Positions 22,704 to 33,231 of a stretch of 64,000 nucleotides of DNA are shown piece by piece. This stretch comes from Arthrobacter echini (GTDB lineage: Bacteria > Actinomycetota > Actinomycetes > Actinomycetales > Micrococcaceae), in NCBI RefSeq assembly GCF_008107445.1, contig NZ_VSLD01000001.1:124001-188000 (forward strand). Direction: 5' to 3'. The position numbers and the translations under genes were made by a program. Under the pieces are notes generated by a model that saw only the letters and a list, made by a program, of their open reading frames with translations, was not told the DNA's origin and did no database searches. The first letter of the stretch is position 1. Every line of letters starts with the position of its first letter.

Positions 22704-25700
22704 CTAGACCTCCTCGACAGAGCTCGGCTCAGCCCGTGAGAGGTCGATGCCCAGTTCCTCCGCGGCCCGGAAGACTTCTTCATCCGAGTCACGCATTTCG
22801 ATCGTGGTGCCGTCGGTGGAGAGGACTTCCACGTTCAGGCAGAGCGACTGCATTTCCTTGATGAGCACCTTGAAGGACTCGGGGACACCCGGCTCGGGAA
22901 TGTTCTCGCCCTTGACGATGGCCTCGTACACCTTGACGCGCCCGTGGATGTCGTCCGACTTGATGGTCAGGAGCTCCTGCAGCGTGTACGCCGCTCCGTA
23001 GGCCTCCAGGGCCCAGACCTCCATCTCACCGAAGCGCTGCCCGCCGAACTGCGCTTTGCCGCCTAGCGGCTGCTGGGTGATCATCGAGTACGGTCCGGTG
23101 GAACGCGCATGGATCTTGTCGTCCACCAGGTGGTGGAGCTTCAGGATGTACATGTAGCCCACGGAGATCGGATCCGGGAACGGTTCGCCGGAGCGTCCGT
23201 CGAACATGCGTGCCTTGCCGGACTCGCCGATCAGGCGATCTCCGTCGCGGGTCACGTTCGTCGAGCCGAGCAGACCGACGATCTCGTCCTCGGTGGCACC
23301 GTCGAACACGGGTGTTGCCACAGTGGTCGTCGCGATCTCCCGGGGGAGGTTCGGCAGATTGCGGACCCACTCCGGATCGCCCTCGATCTTCCAGCCCTGC
23401 TTGGCCGCCCACCCGAGGTGGATCTCGAGCACCTGGCCCACGTTCATCCGGCCCGGTACTCCGAGGGGGTTCAGCACGATGTCCACCGGGGTGCCGTCCT
23501 CGAGGAACGGCATGTCCTCGATGGGCAGGATCTTCGAGATGACGCCCTTGTTGCCGTGGCGGCCGGCGAGCTTGTCGCCGTCGGTGATCTTGCGCTTCTG
23601 TGCCACGTAGACGCGCACCAGCTGGTTCACGCCCGGGGGCAGCTCGTCGTCGTTGTCGCGGTCGAAGATCCGCACGCCGATGACCGTTCCGGACTCGCCG
23701 TGGGGGACCTTCAGCGAGGTGTCGCGGACCTCGCGGCTCTTCTCGCCGAAGATGGCGCGCAGGAGCCGCTCCTCGGGGGTCAGCTCCGTCTCGCCCTTGG
23801 GTGTGACGCGGCCCACGAGGATATCGCCGGCCTCGACCTCGGCACCGATGTAGATGATGCCGCGCTCGTCGAGCGCCCCGAGGACTTCCTCGGAGACGTT
23901 CGGGATGTCACGCGTGATCTCCTCGGCACCGAGCTTGGTGTCGCGGGCATCCACCTCGTGTTCCTCGATGTGGATCGAGGTCAGGACGTCGTCGGAGACG
24001 ATCCGCTGCGACAGGATGATCGCGTCCTCGAAGTTGTGACCCTCCCAGGACATGAACGCGACCAGCATGTTCTTGCCGAGCGCGAGCTCGCCCTGGTCCG
24101 TGGACGGACCGTCGGCGATGATCGTGTTGTACTCGACACGGTCGCCGTCGGAGACCAGGACGCGCTGGTTGTACGCGTTGCCCTGGTTCGAGCGGGCGAA
24201 CTTCATGATCGGGTAGTTCGTCTCCGTGCCGTCGTCGTTGAGCACGCTGACGAGATCGGCCGAGACCTCCTTGACCACACCCGCCTTCGTCGCGGTGACG
24301 GCGTCGCCCGCGTCGACAGCCGCGTTCTTCTCCATGCCGGTGCCCACGAGGGGACGCTCGGACCGGAGCAGCGGCACGGCCTGGCGCTGCATGTTCGCTC
24401 CCATGAGGGCGCGGTTGGCGTCGTCGTGTTCCAGGAACGGGATCATCGCGGTCGCGACCGACACCATCTGGCGCGGGGAGACGTCCATGTACTCGACCTC
24501 GCCGGGCTCGACGAGTACGGGCTCGCCGGAACCGCCCCGGGTACGGACGAGGACCATGTCCTCCGTGAAGGTGTTCTTCTCGTTCAGCGGTGCGTTCGCC
24601 TGGGCGATGAGCCGCTCCACCTCGTCGTCGGCCGTGAGGTAGTCGATCTGCTCCGTGACGATGCCGTCGACGACCTTGCGGTACGGCGTCTCGATGAAGC
24701 CGAACGCATTGATGCGGCCGTAGGAGGCGAGGGAGCCGATCAGACCGATGTTCGGGCCTTCAGGGGTCTCGATGGGGCACATGCGTCCGTAGTGCGAGGG
24801 GTGGACGTCACGGACCTCCATGCCTGCGCGGTCACGGGACAGGCCACCCGGGCCCAGCGCGGAGAGACGCCGCTTGTGCGTCAGGCCGGCCAGCGGGTTG
24901 TTCTGGTCCATGAACTGCGAGAGCTGGGAGGTTCCGAAGAACTCCTTGATCGCGGCCACGACGGGGCGGATGTTGATCAGGGTCTGCGGCGTGATGGCCT
25001 CGACGTCCTGGGTGGTCATGCGCTCGCGGACGACGCGCTCCATGCGGGAGAGCCCCGTGCGCACCTGATTCTCGATGAGCTCACCGACCGCGCGGATCCG
25101 GCGGTTGCCGAAGTGGTCGATGTCGTCGACCTCGACGCGGAGATCGACGTCGCCGCCGTCGCGCTTGCCGCCGAGGGTCTTGTCGCCCGCGTGCAGGGCC
25201 ACGAGGAACTTGATCATCGCGACGATGTCATCGATGTTCAGGACCGACGCGTCGGAATCCGTCAGCGCCTTGTCAATACCGAGCTTGCGGTTGATCTTGT
25301 ACCGACCGACCTTCGCGAGGTCGTAGCGCTTCGGGTTGAAGTAGAGATTGTCGAGCAGCGTCTGCGCCGCCTCGACCGTGGGAGGCTCTCCCGGGCGGAG
25401 CTTGCGGTAGATGTCGAGGAGTGCGTCCTCGCGGGTCTCCGTGGCGTCCTTCTCCATGGTGGCGCGGATGGAGTCGTACTGCCCGAACTCCTCGAGGATC
25501 TGACCCTCGGTCCAGCCGAGCGCCTTCAGGAGCACGGTGACCGACTGCTTGCGCTTACGGTCCAAGCGGACGCCCACCTGGTCGCGCTTGTCGATCTCGA
25601 GCTCGAACCAGGCGCCGCGGGAGGGGATGATCTTCGCGCTGAAGATGTCCTTGTCGCTGGTCTTGTCCGCGGTGCGCTCGAAGTACGCGCCGGGCGATCG

Positions 25701-26213
25701 GACGAGCTGCGACACGACGACACGCTCGGTGCCGTTGATGACGAAGGTGCCCTTGTCGGTCATGAGGGGGAAGTCGCCCATGAACACGGTCTGCTGCTTG
25801 ATCTCACCCGTGTTGTTGTTCATGAACTCGGCCTTGACGTACAGGGGCGCCGAGTAGGTCGCGTCGCGATCCTTGCACTCGGCCATCGTGTACTTGGGGT
25901 CGGCGAACTCGGGCTCGGAGAAGCTCAGGGACATGGTGCCCTGGAAGTCCTCGATCGGGGAGATCTCCTCGAAGATGTCGGCCAGCCCGGAGGTGGTCGC
26001 GATGCCCTGGATCCCGTTCTCGAGGGCTTCCTCGACCCGGGCCTTCCAGTGCTCGTTGCCGATCAGCCAGTCGAAGCTGTCCGTCTGGAGCGCGAGGAGA
26101 TTGGGGACGTCAAGCGGTTCGTGAATCTTTGCGAATGAGAGCCGTGGTGCGGCGCCGTCGGCGTCGACCTGGCTCGGAGCGGTTGCATTATTAGAGGTGC
26201 TCGAGGCGACCAA
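22704..26213 (-). CDS. rpoB: DNA-directed RNA polymerase subunit beta
   Basis: 1169 residues from the proposed TTG start ([20 protein letters not shown]). GGAAGGA sits 6 bases before this TTG; a GTG five codons earlier would place that ribosome-binding site inside the gene, so TTG is preferred. The rifampicin region (about residues 425-455) reads [20 protein letters not shown] then [11 protein letters not shown], with wild-type Asp, His and Ser at the main resistance positions. The rpoC-binding C-terminus ([20 protein letters not shown]) is intact. Confidence 0.96.
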   Translation of the reverse strand: MVASSTSNNATAPSQVDADGAAPRLSFAKIHEPLDVPNLLALQTDSFDWLIGNEHWKARVEEALENGIQGIATTSGLADIFEEISPIEDFQGTMSLSFSEPEFADPKYTMAECKDRDATYSAPLYVKAEFMNNNTGEIKQQTVFMGDFPLMTDKGTFVINGTERVVVSQLVRSPGAYFERTADKTSDKDIFSAKIIPSRGAWFELEIDKRDQVGVRLDRKRKQSVTVLLKALGWTEGQILEEFGQYDSIRATMEKDATETREDALLDIYRKLRPGEPPTVEAAQTLLDNLYFNPKRYDLAKVGRYKINRKLGIDKALTDSDASVLNIDDIVAMIKFLVALHAGDKTLGGKRDGGDVDLRVEVDDIDHFGNRRIRAVGELIENQVRTGLSRMERVVRERMTTQDVEAITPQTLINIRPVVAAIKEFFGTSQLSQFMDQNNPLAGLTHKRRLSALGPGGLSRDRAGMEVRDVHPSHYGRMCPIETPEGPNIGLIGSLASYGRINAFGFIETPYRKVVDGIVTEQIDYLTADDEVERLIAQANAPLNEKNTFTEDMVLVRTRGGSGEPVLVEPGEVEYMDVSPRQMVSVATAMIPFLEHDDANRALMGANMQRQAVPLLRSERPLVGTGMEKNAAVDAGDAVTATKAGVVKEVSADLVSVLNDDGTETNYPIMKFARSNQGNAYNQRVLVSDGDRVEYNTIIADGPSTDQGELALGKNMLVAFMSWEGHNFEDAIILSQRIVSDDVLTSIHIEEHEVDARDTKLGAEEITRDIPNVSEEVLGALDERGIIYIGAEVEAGDILVGRVTPKGETELTPEERLLRAIFGEKSREVRDTSLKVPHGESGTVIGVRIFDRDNDDELPPGVNQLVRVYVAQKRKITDGDKLAGRHGNKGVISKILPIEDMPFLEDGTPVDIVLNPLGVPGRMNVGQVLEIHLGWAAKQGWKIEGDPEWVRNLPNLPREIATTTVATPVFDGATEDEIVGLLGSTNVTRDGDRLIGESGKARMFDGRSGEPFPDPISVGYMYILKLHHLVDDKIHARSTGPYSMITQQPLGGKAQFGGQRFGEMEVWALEAYGAAYTLQELLTIKSDDIHGRVKVYEAIVKGENIPEPGVPESFKVLIKEMQSLCLNVEVLSTDGTTIEMRDSDEEVFRAAEELGIDLSRAEPSSVEEV

Positions 26214-26411
26214 GAGGGATCCTTCCACAGACCGTCAGGCTTGTCAGCGCTTCCGCCTCGACACCGCCACCGCAGGATGCTGCAGGGATCTCAGTGCCCA
26301 CCGATATCTGCCCGCGTGGATCCCAACCAGGTGGCCAGATCCAACGACGAGAGCAGAGCAAAGCCCACCGCTATATGAAGGCTGAGGTTTAGAGGGAAGA
26401 CGCAAGGATCT

Positions 26412-26441
26412 ACACTACGGGACGAACGGCGGGAAGTCCAA
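26412..26441 (-). promoter_or_regulatory. Probable rpoBC promoter
   Basis: On the minus strand TTGGAC (complement of 26436-26441) and TAGTGT (complement of 26412-26417) are 18 bases apart, about 200 bases before the rpoB start. The whole 297-base crtI-rpoB gap otherwise contains no gene, and no clear terminator for crtI is visible in it. Confidence 0.5.
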
Positions 26442-26510
26442 TAACCTGTATCTGCCTCGGCGTCAAGCCCCGGCGTTCCCCTGCGGCGGCGCGTCCCCGG
26501 CGGAAAGTAG

Positions 26511-28133
26511 CTACTCGCGGACAGGCTCCGGCAGCGGGCCGGTGCTGACGTCGCCGCGGAGCCGCTTGACGATCAGCTCCGCGCTGATGAGGCACATGGG
26601 GATCCCGATGCCTGGCACGGTGGAACTTCCCGCGTACAGCAGATTCTCCACCTTCGCGCTCCGGTTCGAGCCGCGGAAGAAGGCACTCTGCCGCAGGATG
26701 TGCGCCGGACCCAGGGACGTACCACGCCACGCATTGAGGTCCTCGGCGAAATCCTGGGGACCATAGCTGCGACGTACCACGATGCGCTCGGCAAGATCCG
26801 GAATGCCGGCCCAGGCGGAGATCTGCCCGATCACCTCGTCCGCGAGCGCCTCGACCCGCGCGTCTCCCCCGCGCTCCAGGCCGCCCCTGCCGATCCCCAC
26901 GTCCGCGGGGATCGGCACGAGCACGAAGACGTTCTCGTGGCCCTCCGGTGCCACCGAGGGATCGGTGGCGCTGGGCCGGCACACGTAGAGCGACGCAGGC
27001 GACGGGACGGAGCTCTCCTTGCCGAAGATCCTGCCGAAGTTCTCGCGCCAGTCCGTGGTGAACAGCAGGGTGTGGTGCTCGAGCTGCGGCAGTGCGCCCT
27101 GCACCCCGAGGTAGAGCAGGAGCGCGCTCGGACCCGGCACGCGCTTCTGCCAGTACTTCTCCGGATAGGTCTGCAGGTCTCCGGGCAGCAGCGTCGTCTC
27201 CGTGTGATGGAGGTCCGCCGCGGAGATCACGAGATCTGCCGGGACGGAGGACTCCTGGTCCGCGGTCCGGTAGCGAACACCGCGGACCGTCGCCGTCCGA
27301 CGATCCAGGGGTGATCTTCCGGGAGTGCGGGCGTCGGTGTCGATTCCCACGACGTCGGCCCCGTTACGGATCTCGACGCCGGCCTCCACCGCGACACTGC
27401 GCATCGCCCCGATGAGGGTGGTGAAGCCGCCCATCGGGTAGAGCACGCCGTCGTCGAGGTCCAGATGGCTCATGAGGTGGTACATGCTCGGCGCGTCGAA
27501 CGGGGAACTGCCGAGGAAGACCGCGGGGTAGCCGAGGATCTGCCGGATCCGGGGATCCCTGAAGCGCTTTGCGACGAAGGAGTGCAGGGACTGCAGGAGC
27601 AATGAGCCGATCCGTGGGAGCCGCCTGAGCACATCCGCCCTGAGGAACGGCGTGAAGGACTGGAAGGTGGAGTAGAGGAACCGCTTCTTGGCCATCTCGT
27701 AGGCGTCCTCCGCCGAGTCGAGATACCGCGAGAGCTGCTCGCCGGCCCCGGCCTCCATCGACTCGAAGAGCTTGGTGACGGCCTCACGGTCCGCCGGCAC
27801 GTCGACGGTGTCGAGACCGTCCTCGAAGACCACCCGGTAGCCGGGATCCAGTTTCCGGAGATCGAGCTGCTGGGACGCGCTCGTGCCCATCAGCCTGAAG
27901 AAGTGATCGATCACCTCGGGCATCAGGTACCACGACGGGCCCGTGTCGAAGCGGAAGCCGTCCTGCTCCCACGACCCCGCGCGGCCACCTACCTCGTCAC
28001 GCTTCTCCAGCAGGGTCACCCGGTGGCCCTCCCGCGCCAGCAGGGCCGCCGTGGCGAGGCCTCCGATCCCGGCGCCGATCACGACGACCTCCCGCGCACC
28101 CGCCCGGGCACGCCCCATCTGCTCTGACGTCAT
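26511..28133 (-). CDS. crtI: Phytoene desaturase, lycopene-forming (CrtI type)
   Basis: A 540-residue FAD-dependent desaturase that would convert phytoene to lycopene at the membrane. The dinucleotide-binding motif VVVIGAGIGGLATAALLA is at residues 16-33, followed by VGGRAG and GPSWYLMPEVIDHFFRLMG. The C-terminal CrtI signature region is LRQSAFFRGSNRSAKVENLL, then YAGSSTVPGIGIPMCLISAE. Length is slightly above the usual 490-510. The ATG overlaps the crtB stop (ATGA); it is the last gene of crtE-crtB-crtI. End products other than lycopene cannot be excluded from sequence alone. Confidence 0.93.
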   Translation of the reverse strand: MTSEQMGRARAGAREVVVIGAGIGGLATAALLAREGHRVTLLEKRDEVGGRAGSWEQDGFRFDTGPSWYLMPEVIDHFFRLMGTSASQQLDLRKLDPGYRVVFEDGLDTVDVPADREAVTKLFESMEAGAGEQLSRYLDSAEDAYEMAKKRFLYSTFQSFTPFLRADVLRRLPRIGSLLLQSLHSFVAKRFRDPRIRQILGYPAVFLGSSPFDAPSMYHLMSHLDLDDGVLYPMGGFTTLIGAMRSVAVEAGVEIRNGADVVGIDTDARTPGRSPLDRRTATVRGVRYRTADQESSVPADLVISAADLHHTETTLLPGDLQTYPEKYWQKRVPGPSALLLYLGVQGALPQLEHHTLLFTTDWRENFGRIFGKESSVPSPASLYVCRPSATDPSVAPEGHENVFVLVPIPADVGIGRGGLERGGDARVEALADEVIGQISAWAGIPDLAERIVVRRSYGPQDFAEDLNAWRGTSLGPAHILRQSAFFRGSNRSAKVENLLYAGSSTVPGIGIPMCLISAELIVKRLRGDVSTGPLPEPVRE

Positions 28134-29029
28134 GCCGTCCTCTCCTGCGCGGCGAGTTCCGGTACCGCGCGACCGGTGAAGGCTTTCGCCATGATGCGGA
28201 GCTTGACCGGATTGGGCACCCGGATCCTCGCCCTGAGGAGTTCCTCGGCGGGGGTACGCCGCAGTCTGGTGGCGAGCTCGGCGAACAGACCCTGGGCCAG
28301 GGAGACCGCGCGGCGCGCATTGGGGGGGAGCCCGGGCAGCGCGGCGGCGGAGATCCGCAGGTCCTCGTCGATGTCGTCCAGCAGGCGGAGCTTGTCCGTC
28401 TCGGAGAAACTCCCGGGGCTGATGCCGGGGAAATAGCTGCGCCCGAGGACGGAGAAGTCCTCGGCCAGATCGCGCAGGAAGTTGATCTTCTGGAAGGCCG
28501 CCCCCAGGTGGCGGGCACCGTCGGACAGGACCTCACCCTCGCGCTCCGTCACGTGGCGTCCTACCAGGAAGGCGCGCAGGCACATCAGGCCCACTACCTC
28601 GGCGGAGCCATAGACGTACAGCTCGAAGGACTCCTGGGTGTGCTCGTTCCGGATGATGTCCGCGCGCATGGAGGCGAAGAAGGGTTGCGTGAGCTCGATG
28701 CCGATGCCCGTGGTGCGTGCCGTCACGGCGAACGCATGGACCACGAGATTGGTGCTGTAGCCGGTGCGCAGCGCCGTCCCGGTGTCCCGCTCGAGATCGT
28801 CGAGAAGGCGTTCGACGTCGTCCGGCGTGAGACCGGCCCCGGCCGCCGCGCCGTCGACGATCTCGTCCGCGATGCGCACGAGCGCGTACACCGCCTCGAT
28901 GTGTCCCCGGGTGGTCCGGTCCAGGATGCGCGAAGCCATCCCGAAGGACGTCGAGTAGCAGCGGATGACCTCCGCGGAGGTCTTCAGGGCAGCAGCACTG
29001 TAGCGCTGCAGCGAGTCGTCGATGCCCAC
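28130..29029 (-). CDS. crtB: Phytoene synthase
   Basis: 299 residues; condenses two geranylgeranyl diphosphates to phytoene. The first Asp-rich motif is ADEIVDG (D55-D59), the second NFLRDLAED (residues 183-191), and YSTSFGMASRIL (25-36) is the family start of the active site. It starts with GTG immediately after the crtE TGA (TGAGTG) and overlaps crtI by 4 bases, so the three genes form one translationally coupled unit. Confidence 0.95.
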   Translation of the reverse strand: MGIDDSLQRYSAAALKTSAEVIRCYSTSFGMASRILDRTTRGHIEAVYALVRIADEIVDGAAAGAGLTPDDVERLLDDLERDTGTALRTGYSTNLVVHAFAVTARTTGIGIELTQPFFASMRADIIRNEHTQESFELYVYGSAEVVGLMCLRAFLVGRHVTEREGEVLSDGARHLGAAFQKINFLRDLAEDFSVLGRSYFPGISPGSFSETDKLRLLDDIDEDLRISAAALPGLPPNARRAVSLAQGLFAELATRLRRTPAEELLRARIRVPNPVKLRIMAKAFTGRAVPELAAQERTA

Positions 29030-30097
29030 TCAGTGCACCCTGTCGACGACGGCTGACACCACGGGGTCGAGGACGGCGCGCAGCGCGGGCGGCACGGTGT
29101 CGGAGTCGAGATGCGTGCGGGCCCGCGCCGCGTAGTCGGCCGCCAGGTCCGCCGAGTAGTCCCTGGCCCCGGAGTCCACGAGGATACGCCGCACGTAGTC
29201 GGCATCTGCCGCGGACATGGCCGGGTTACCGACGAGGGACGAGATGCTCTCCCACTCGGGGCGCGTCGACACGAAGGACATCAGCGCCGTGCGCTTGCCC
29301 TCGCGGAGATCTCCCCAGTTCGTCTTGCCCGTGCGGGTCTCGTTCCCGAAGACGCCGAGGATGTCGTCCGCCACCTGGTAGGCGATCCCGGCGTCCCGCC
29401 CGAAGTCACCCAGCCGGGTGATGACGTCCTCCTCCGCACCCGCGAGCACCGCTCCGGCCTGCAGCGGACCCTCGAAGGAATAGACCGAGGTCTTCAGGCG
29501 GGCCATGTGCACGATGTCCTCGAGTGGCGGGATGGTGGTGTCGAACGAGGTCTCGATGTCGAGGAACTCCCCCGCGGCGGAGGCGAATACCGCTTCGTCG
29601 AGGATCTCTCCCAGCCGGCGGCGGACCCCGGCCGTGGTCTCGACCCGCTCCAGCAGGCGGTGGGCATTGGACAACGCGAGATCGCCCGCGATGACTCCAG
29701 CGGAGAACCCGACATGCCGCGCGCCCTCCGGGGTCATGCCGGCCTTCTCGGCGATCATGCGGTAGCGGCCGGACACGTTCGGGATCCCACGGCGGACGAA
29801 GTCCCTGTCGATGACGTCGTCGTGCACGATCAGGGCGGTGTGGAGCAGCTCGAACGCGGCGCCGACCTCGGCCGCGTTGCCGACGTCGGACCCGCCGAGC
29901 ATCTGGTAGGCGGACATCACCAGGCGGGGGCGGAAGCGCTTGCCGCCCGCGGTGCACTGCTCCAGTGTCTCCCACAGGCCGTGGTATCCGGGGCTGATCC
30001 GGGCAGCGCGCAGCTTGGACTCCTCGAAGAACCGCCCGAGTGCACTCTCGACCCGCTCCAGCCCGGCGGGCTCGACCAGCAGAGTGTCCATGTCCAT
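29030..30097 (-). CDS. crtE: Geranylgeranyl diphosphate synthase
   Basis: 355 residues; a trans-prenyltransferase that extends IPP/DMAPP to C20 diphosphate. GGKRFRPRL (residues 51-59), the first Asp-rich motif HDDVIDRD (92-99) and the second motif QVADDILGVFGNE are all present. The start is the first ATG of MDMDTLLVEP; no clear ribosome-binding site precedes it, only an A/T-rich stretch (TTGTTTACTTTACC), so start and promoter are uncertain. It is divergent from idi across 117 bases. The gene set around it argues for C20 product, but chain length cannot be proven here. Confidence 0.93.
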   Translation of the reverse strand: MDMDTLLVEPAGLERVESALGRFFEESKLRAARISPGYHGLWETLEQCTAGGKRFRPRLVMSAYQMLGGSDVGNAAEVGAAFELLHTALIVHDDVIDRDFVRRGIPNVSGRYRMIAEKAGMTPEGARHVGFSAGVIAGDLALSNAHRLLERVETTAGVRRRLGEILDEAVFASAAGEFLDIETSFDTTIPPLEDIVHMARLKTSVYSFEGPLQAGAVLAGAEEDVITRLGDFGRDAGIAYQVADDILGVFGNETRTGKTNWGDLREGKRTALMSFVSTRPEWESISSLVGNPAMSAADADYVRRILVDSGARDYSADLAADYAARARTHLDSDTVPPALRAVLDPVVSAVVDRVH

Positions 30098-30214
30098 AGG
30101 TAAAGTAAACAACGGATAGGGCGCCCCTGACGAAACGTCGGGCGGTGGCAGCCGGACTACTCGGCCGCGCCATGACGACCCACCCGGGCGGACGATCAGC
30201 GAAAAGGTGTCACG

Positions 30215-30814
30215 ATGGCGAGCGAAGCAGGAACCATGGAACGCGATACGACCGATGGCCCCGGCGGCGCGGAAGTGGTGGTGCTGCTCGCCGAGGACGG
30301 CACCCCGATCGGGACCCACGACAAGGCGACGGTCCACACGAGCGACACGCCCCTCCACCTCGCCTTCTCCACCCATGTCTTCGACGACGCGGGGCGGATC
30401 CTCGTCACACGGCGCGCCCTCGACAAGAAGGCCTGGCCGGGCGTGTGGACCAATTCGTTCTGCGGGCATCCTGCCCCCGGCGAGACCTTCGAGGATGCCG
30501 TGCGGCGCCGCGCCGCGCAGGAGCTCGGCTTCACCGTCCGGGACATCCGACCGGCACTGCCGGATTTCAGGTACCGCGCCGTCGACGCCTCGGGGATCGT
30601 CGAGAACGAGATCTGCCCCGTGTACACCGCGCTCGCGGAGACCGCGGTGGATCCGCTGCCCGCCGAGGTCATGGACCTCCACTGGGTGGACCCGGCCGAC
30701 CTGGTCCCGGCCGTGACGAACACACCGTGGGCCTTCAGCCCGTGGCTCACGCTCCAGTTGCCCCTGCTGTACCCGCAGGGCGCCGACGGACCGGGTCCGC
30801 GGGACGCTTCCTGA
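30215..30814 (+). CDS. idi: Isopentenyl-diphosphate delta-isomerase, type 1
   Basis: A 199-residue Nudix-fold isomerase interconverting IPP and DMAPP. The active-site cysteine is C83 in TNSFCGHPAPGE with H85, and the catalytic glutamates are in GIVENEICPVY (E130, E132). H41 and H49 are candidate metal ligands. An extra 15 residues stand before the core and a short tail after it. It is divergent from crtE and would balance the precursor pool for carotenoids. AAGG lies 9 bases before the ATG. Confidence 0.94.
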   Translation: MASEAGTMERDTTDGPGGAEVVVLLAEDGTPIGTHDKATVHTSDTPLHLAFSTHVFDDAGRILVTRRALDKKAWPGVWTNSFCGHPAPGETFEDAVRRRAAQELGFTVRDIRPALPDFRYRAVDASGIVENEICPVYTALAETAVDPLPAEVMDLHWVDPADLVPAVTNTPWAFSPWLTLQLPLLYPQGADGPGPRDAS

Positions 30815-30885
30815 GCTCCAGCGGCAGCGCGCCCATGGAGCCCCTAGTCTGATAGCACCATTCGACGACGAAAGAGAGTTCCGCC

Positions 30886-32085
30886 ATGGCAACACCCACG
30901 CCATCCCCCGACGACGTCGTGATCGTCGGCGGCGCCCGTACCCCGCTCGGGCGGCTCAACGGACAGCTGGCTTCCTTCACCGCCGTGGAACTGGGCGCAC
31001 GGGCCATCACGGGTGCGCTGGAGCGCTCGGGCGTGGACGCCGGAGCTGTGGACGCCGTCATCATGGGGCATGTGGTCCAGGCAGGTTGCGGCCAGAACCC
31101 CGCCCGGCAGACCGCCGTGAAGGCGGGGATCCCGTGGAACGTCCCTGCGGTCACGCTGAACAAGGTCTGCCTGTCCGGCCTGACAGCCGTGATCGACGCC
31201 GCCCGACTCATCCGCAGCGGAGAGGCACGGGTGGTGGTGGCCGGCGGCCAGGAGTCGATGACGCGCGGACCGCATCTGCTGCCCGGCTCACGCCAGGGGT
31301 GGAACTACGGCTCCATTCAGGCACTCGACTCGGTGGCCCACGACGGCCTCACCGACGCCTTCGACAACGACTCCATGGGAGCCTCGACCGAGCGCGGGAA
31401 CGTCCGCCTCGAGATCGACCGCAGGGCACAGGACTCGGTGGCAGCCGAGTCGCACCGGCGTGCGGCCGAGGCCACGGAGAACGGCGTCCTCGGCGAGGAG
31501 ATCGTCCCACTCACGGTGAAGCAGCGGAAGGGCGACGACATCGTCCTCACGGCCGACGAGGGGATCCGCCCGACGACGACCGTCGAATCACTCGCGAAGC
31601 TGCGCCCGGCCTTCAACCCGGACGGTGCGATCACGGCCGGCAATTCCTCTCCCCTCTCGGACGGTGCCGCGGCTCTGGTCGTCACCACGCGCGCCTATGC
31701 CGACGAGAAGGACCTCCACGTGCTGGCCGTCCTCGGGCAGCCCGGCCAGGTGGCCGGACCGGACAATTCGTTGCACTCCCAGCCGTCGGAGGCCATCAAG
31801 CAGGCCCTCGCTCGTGCGGACTGGCTGGTGGGCGATCTCGATTTCATCGAGATCAACGAGGCCTTCGGCTCGGTGGCATGCCAATCGTTGAAGGACCTCG
31901 ACTACCCGTTGGAGCAGTGCAATCTCCACGGCGGGGCCATCGCTCTGGGGCACCCCATCGGGGCTTCGGGTGCGCGGCTCGCACTCCACGCCGCGATGGA
32001 ACTCTCCCGTCGCGGGAGTGGCCGGTCGGCCGTGAGTCTCTGCGGCGGCGGCGGTCAGGGGGAAGCACTGCTGCTCTGGCGCTGA
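30886..32085 (+). CDS. Acetyl-CoA C-acetyltransferase (thiolase)
   Basis: A 399-residue thiolase II-type enzyme joining or splitting acetyl-CoA units. The nucleophile is C95 in LNKVCLSGL, the oxyanion/active histidine lies in IALGHPIGASGAR, and the second cysteine is C386 in SLCGGGGQGEA. INEAFGSVA is also conserved. It starts at an ATG after an AAAGAGAG-type site. A TAGTCT -10-like box is 36 bases upstream, so it need not be cotranscribed with idi, which ends 71 bases away. It may serve polyhydroxybutyrate or ketone metabolism; no mevalonate gene is nearby. Confidence 0.92.
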   Translation: MATPTPSPDDVVIVGGARTPLGRLNGQLASFTAVELGARAITGALERSGVDAGAVDAVIMGHVVQAGCGQNPARQTAVKAGIPWNVPAVTLNKVCLSGLTAVIDAARLIRSGEARVVVAGGQESMTRGPHLLPGSRQGWNYGSIQALDSVAHDGLTDAFDNDSMGASTERGNVRLEIDRRAQDSVAAESHRRAAEATENGVLGEEIVPLTVKQRKGDDIVLTADEGIRPTTTVESLAKLRPAFNPDGAITAGNSSPLSDGAAALVVTTRAYADEKDLHVLAVLGQPGQVAGPDNSLHSQPSEAIKQALARADWLVGDLDFIEINEAFGSVACQSLKDLDYPLEQCNLHGGAIALGHPIGASGARLALHAAMELSRRGSGRSAVSLCGGGGQGEALLLWR

Positions 32086-32115
32086 CCGGACCGCCGCTGA
32101 ACCGGCCCGGGACAG

Positions 32116-32153
32116 CAGAAGAGCCCCGCTTCCGATGAAGCGGGGCTCTTCTG
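32116..32153. terminator. Bidirectional terminator between thiolase and rplL
   Basis: A perfect 16-bp stem (32116-32131 with 32138-32153) with loop CCGATG lies between two convergent genes and has A/T-rich outer base pairs on both sides, as expected for a shared terminator. Confidence 0.9.
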
Positions 32154-32198
32154 TCGTCCGTGTCGCGGTTGTGATGCGCCGCGACAGGCCGGCTGATG

Positions 32199-32576
32199 CT
32201 ACTTGAGCGTGACGGTGGCGCCGGCAGCCTCGAGGGACTCCTTGGCCTTCTCCGCAGCTTCCTTGGTAGCTCCTTCGAGGACAGCCTTGGGAGCGCTGTC
32301 GACAACGTCCTTGGCTTCCTTCAGGCCCAGCGAGGTGAGCGCGCGGACCTCCTTGATGACTGCGATCTTCTTGTCTCCGGCAGCCTCGAGGATGACGTCG
32401 AATGCCGTCTGCTCCTCTTCCTCTGCATCGGCTCCGCCACCGGCGGGACCGGCGACTGCGACTGCAGCGGCGGTCACGTCGAAGGTCTCCTCGAACAACT
32501 TCACGAAGTCCGAGAGTTCGATGATCGACAGTTCCTTGAAAGCTTCGATGAGCTCTTCGTTGCTGAGCTTCGCCAT
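32199..32576 (-). CDS. rplL: 50S ribosomal protein L7/L12
   Basis: A 125-residue stalk protein. The N-terminal dimerisation/L10-binding helix hairpin is [20 protein letters not shown], then an Ala/Gly hinge, and the C-terminal factor-binding domain with [20 protein letters not shown]. The start [10 protein letters not shown] is family-typical; a longer in-frame reading is rejected. The last gene of the rplJL pair, it runs into the bidirectional terminator. Confidence 0.97.
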   Translation of the reverse strand: MAKLSNEELIEAFKELSIIELSDFVKLFEETFDVTAAAVAVAGPAGGGADAEEEEQTAFDVILEAAGDKKIAVIKEVRALTSLGLKEAKDVVDSAPKAVLEGATKEAAEKAKESLEAAGATVTLK

Positions 32577-32634
32577 GGGAGGCGTCCTTCCTTTAGTGGT
32601 GCACGGCACCTTCAGTGTGTGGAACGGGGAGAAG

Positions 32635-33231
32635 CTAGTTCTCCTCGGGTGCTGCGACTTCCTCGGCCGGAGCCTCCGTGGCTGCTTCTGCTGGCGCATC
32701 GGCTTCCTCGGTGGCTGCAGGAGCGTCCGCTACGGGTGCAGCGCCACTCGTCTCCTCGAGCTTGACGCGCAGCGCGTCGACGGTGCGTGCCAGGCTGGAC
32801 ATCGGCGCCTTGAGCACACCGGCCACCCGGGCGAGCTGGAGTTCGCGTGACTCCAGGGCCGCGAGTGCGGCCACAGCGGCAGCGTCGAGGGCCTTGCCCT
32901 CGAAGATGCCGGTCTTGATGATGAGCTTCGGGTTGGCTTTCGCGAAGTCCGTGAGGCTCTTGGCCGCTGCAACGGCGTCACCCTTGATGAAGGCGATCGC
33001 GGTGGGACCGGAGAGCTGGCCATCGAACGCGTCGATGCCGGCTTCCTTTGCCGCGATGCCGGTCAAGGTGTTCTTGACGACGGAGAACTTGGTGTCGGCG
33101 CCCAGGGCGCGACGCAGTTCCTTCAGCTGTGCAACGGTGAGCCCACGGTATTCGGTCAGGACAGCGGCGGTGGAATCATTGAAATCGGTGGTGATCTCAT
33201 CCACTGCAGAAACCTTTGTCGGCGTTGCCAT
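32635..33231 (-). CDS. rplJ: 50S ribosomal protein L10
   Basis: A 198-residue stalk base protein. The N-terminal rRNA-binding domain begins [20 protein letters not shown] and includes [14 protein letters not shown] and [17 protein letters not shown]. The C-terminal helix that carries L7/L12 dimers is followed by a 40-residue Ala/Glu-rich tail. Its mRNA has a structured leader with a terminator-like hairpin (next entry), as expected for L10 autoregulation. Confidence 0.97.
   Translation of the reverse strand: MATPTKVSAVDEITTDFNDSTAAVLTEYRGLTVAQLKELRRALGADTKFSVVKNTLTGIAAKEAGIDAFDGQLSGPTAIAFIKGDAVAAAKSLTDFAKANPKLIIKTGIFEGKALDAAAVAALAALESRELQLARVAGVLKAPMSSLARTVDALRVKLEETSGAAPVADAPAATEEADAPAEAATEAPAEEVAAPEEN

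Noticed and set aside
23109-26138. A 1009-residue open frame on the plus strand, antisense to rpoB
   Set aside because: It is the third-position GC shadow of rpoB; the composition is Asp/Val/Arg/His-skewed, with no recognisable domain and no ribosome-binding site.
30098-30904. In-frame extension of crtE upstream to give a 624-residue protein
   Set aside because: The added part overlaps idi on the other strand and has no similarity to prenyltransferases; the family start is MDMDTLLVEP.
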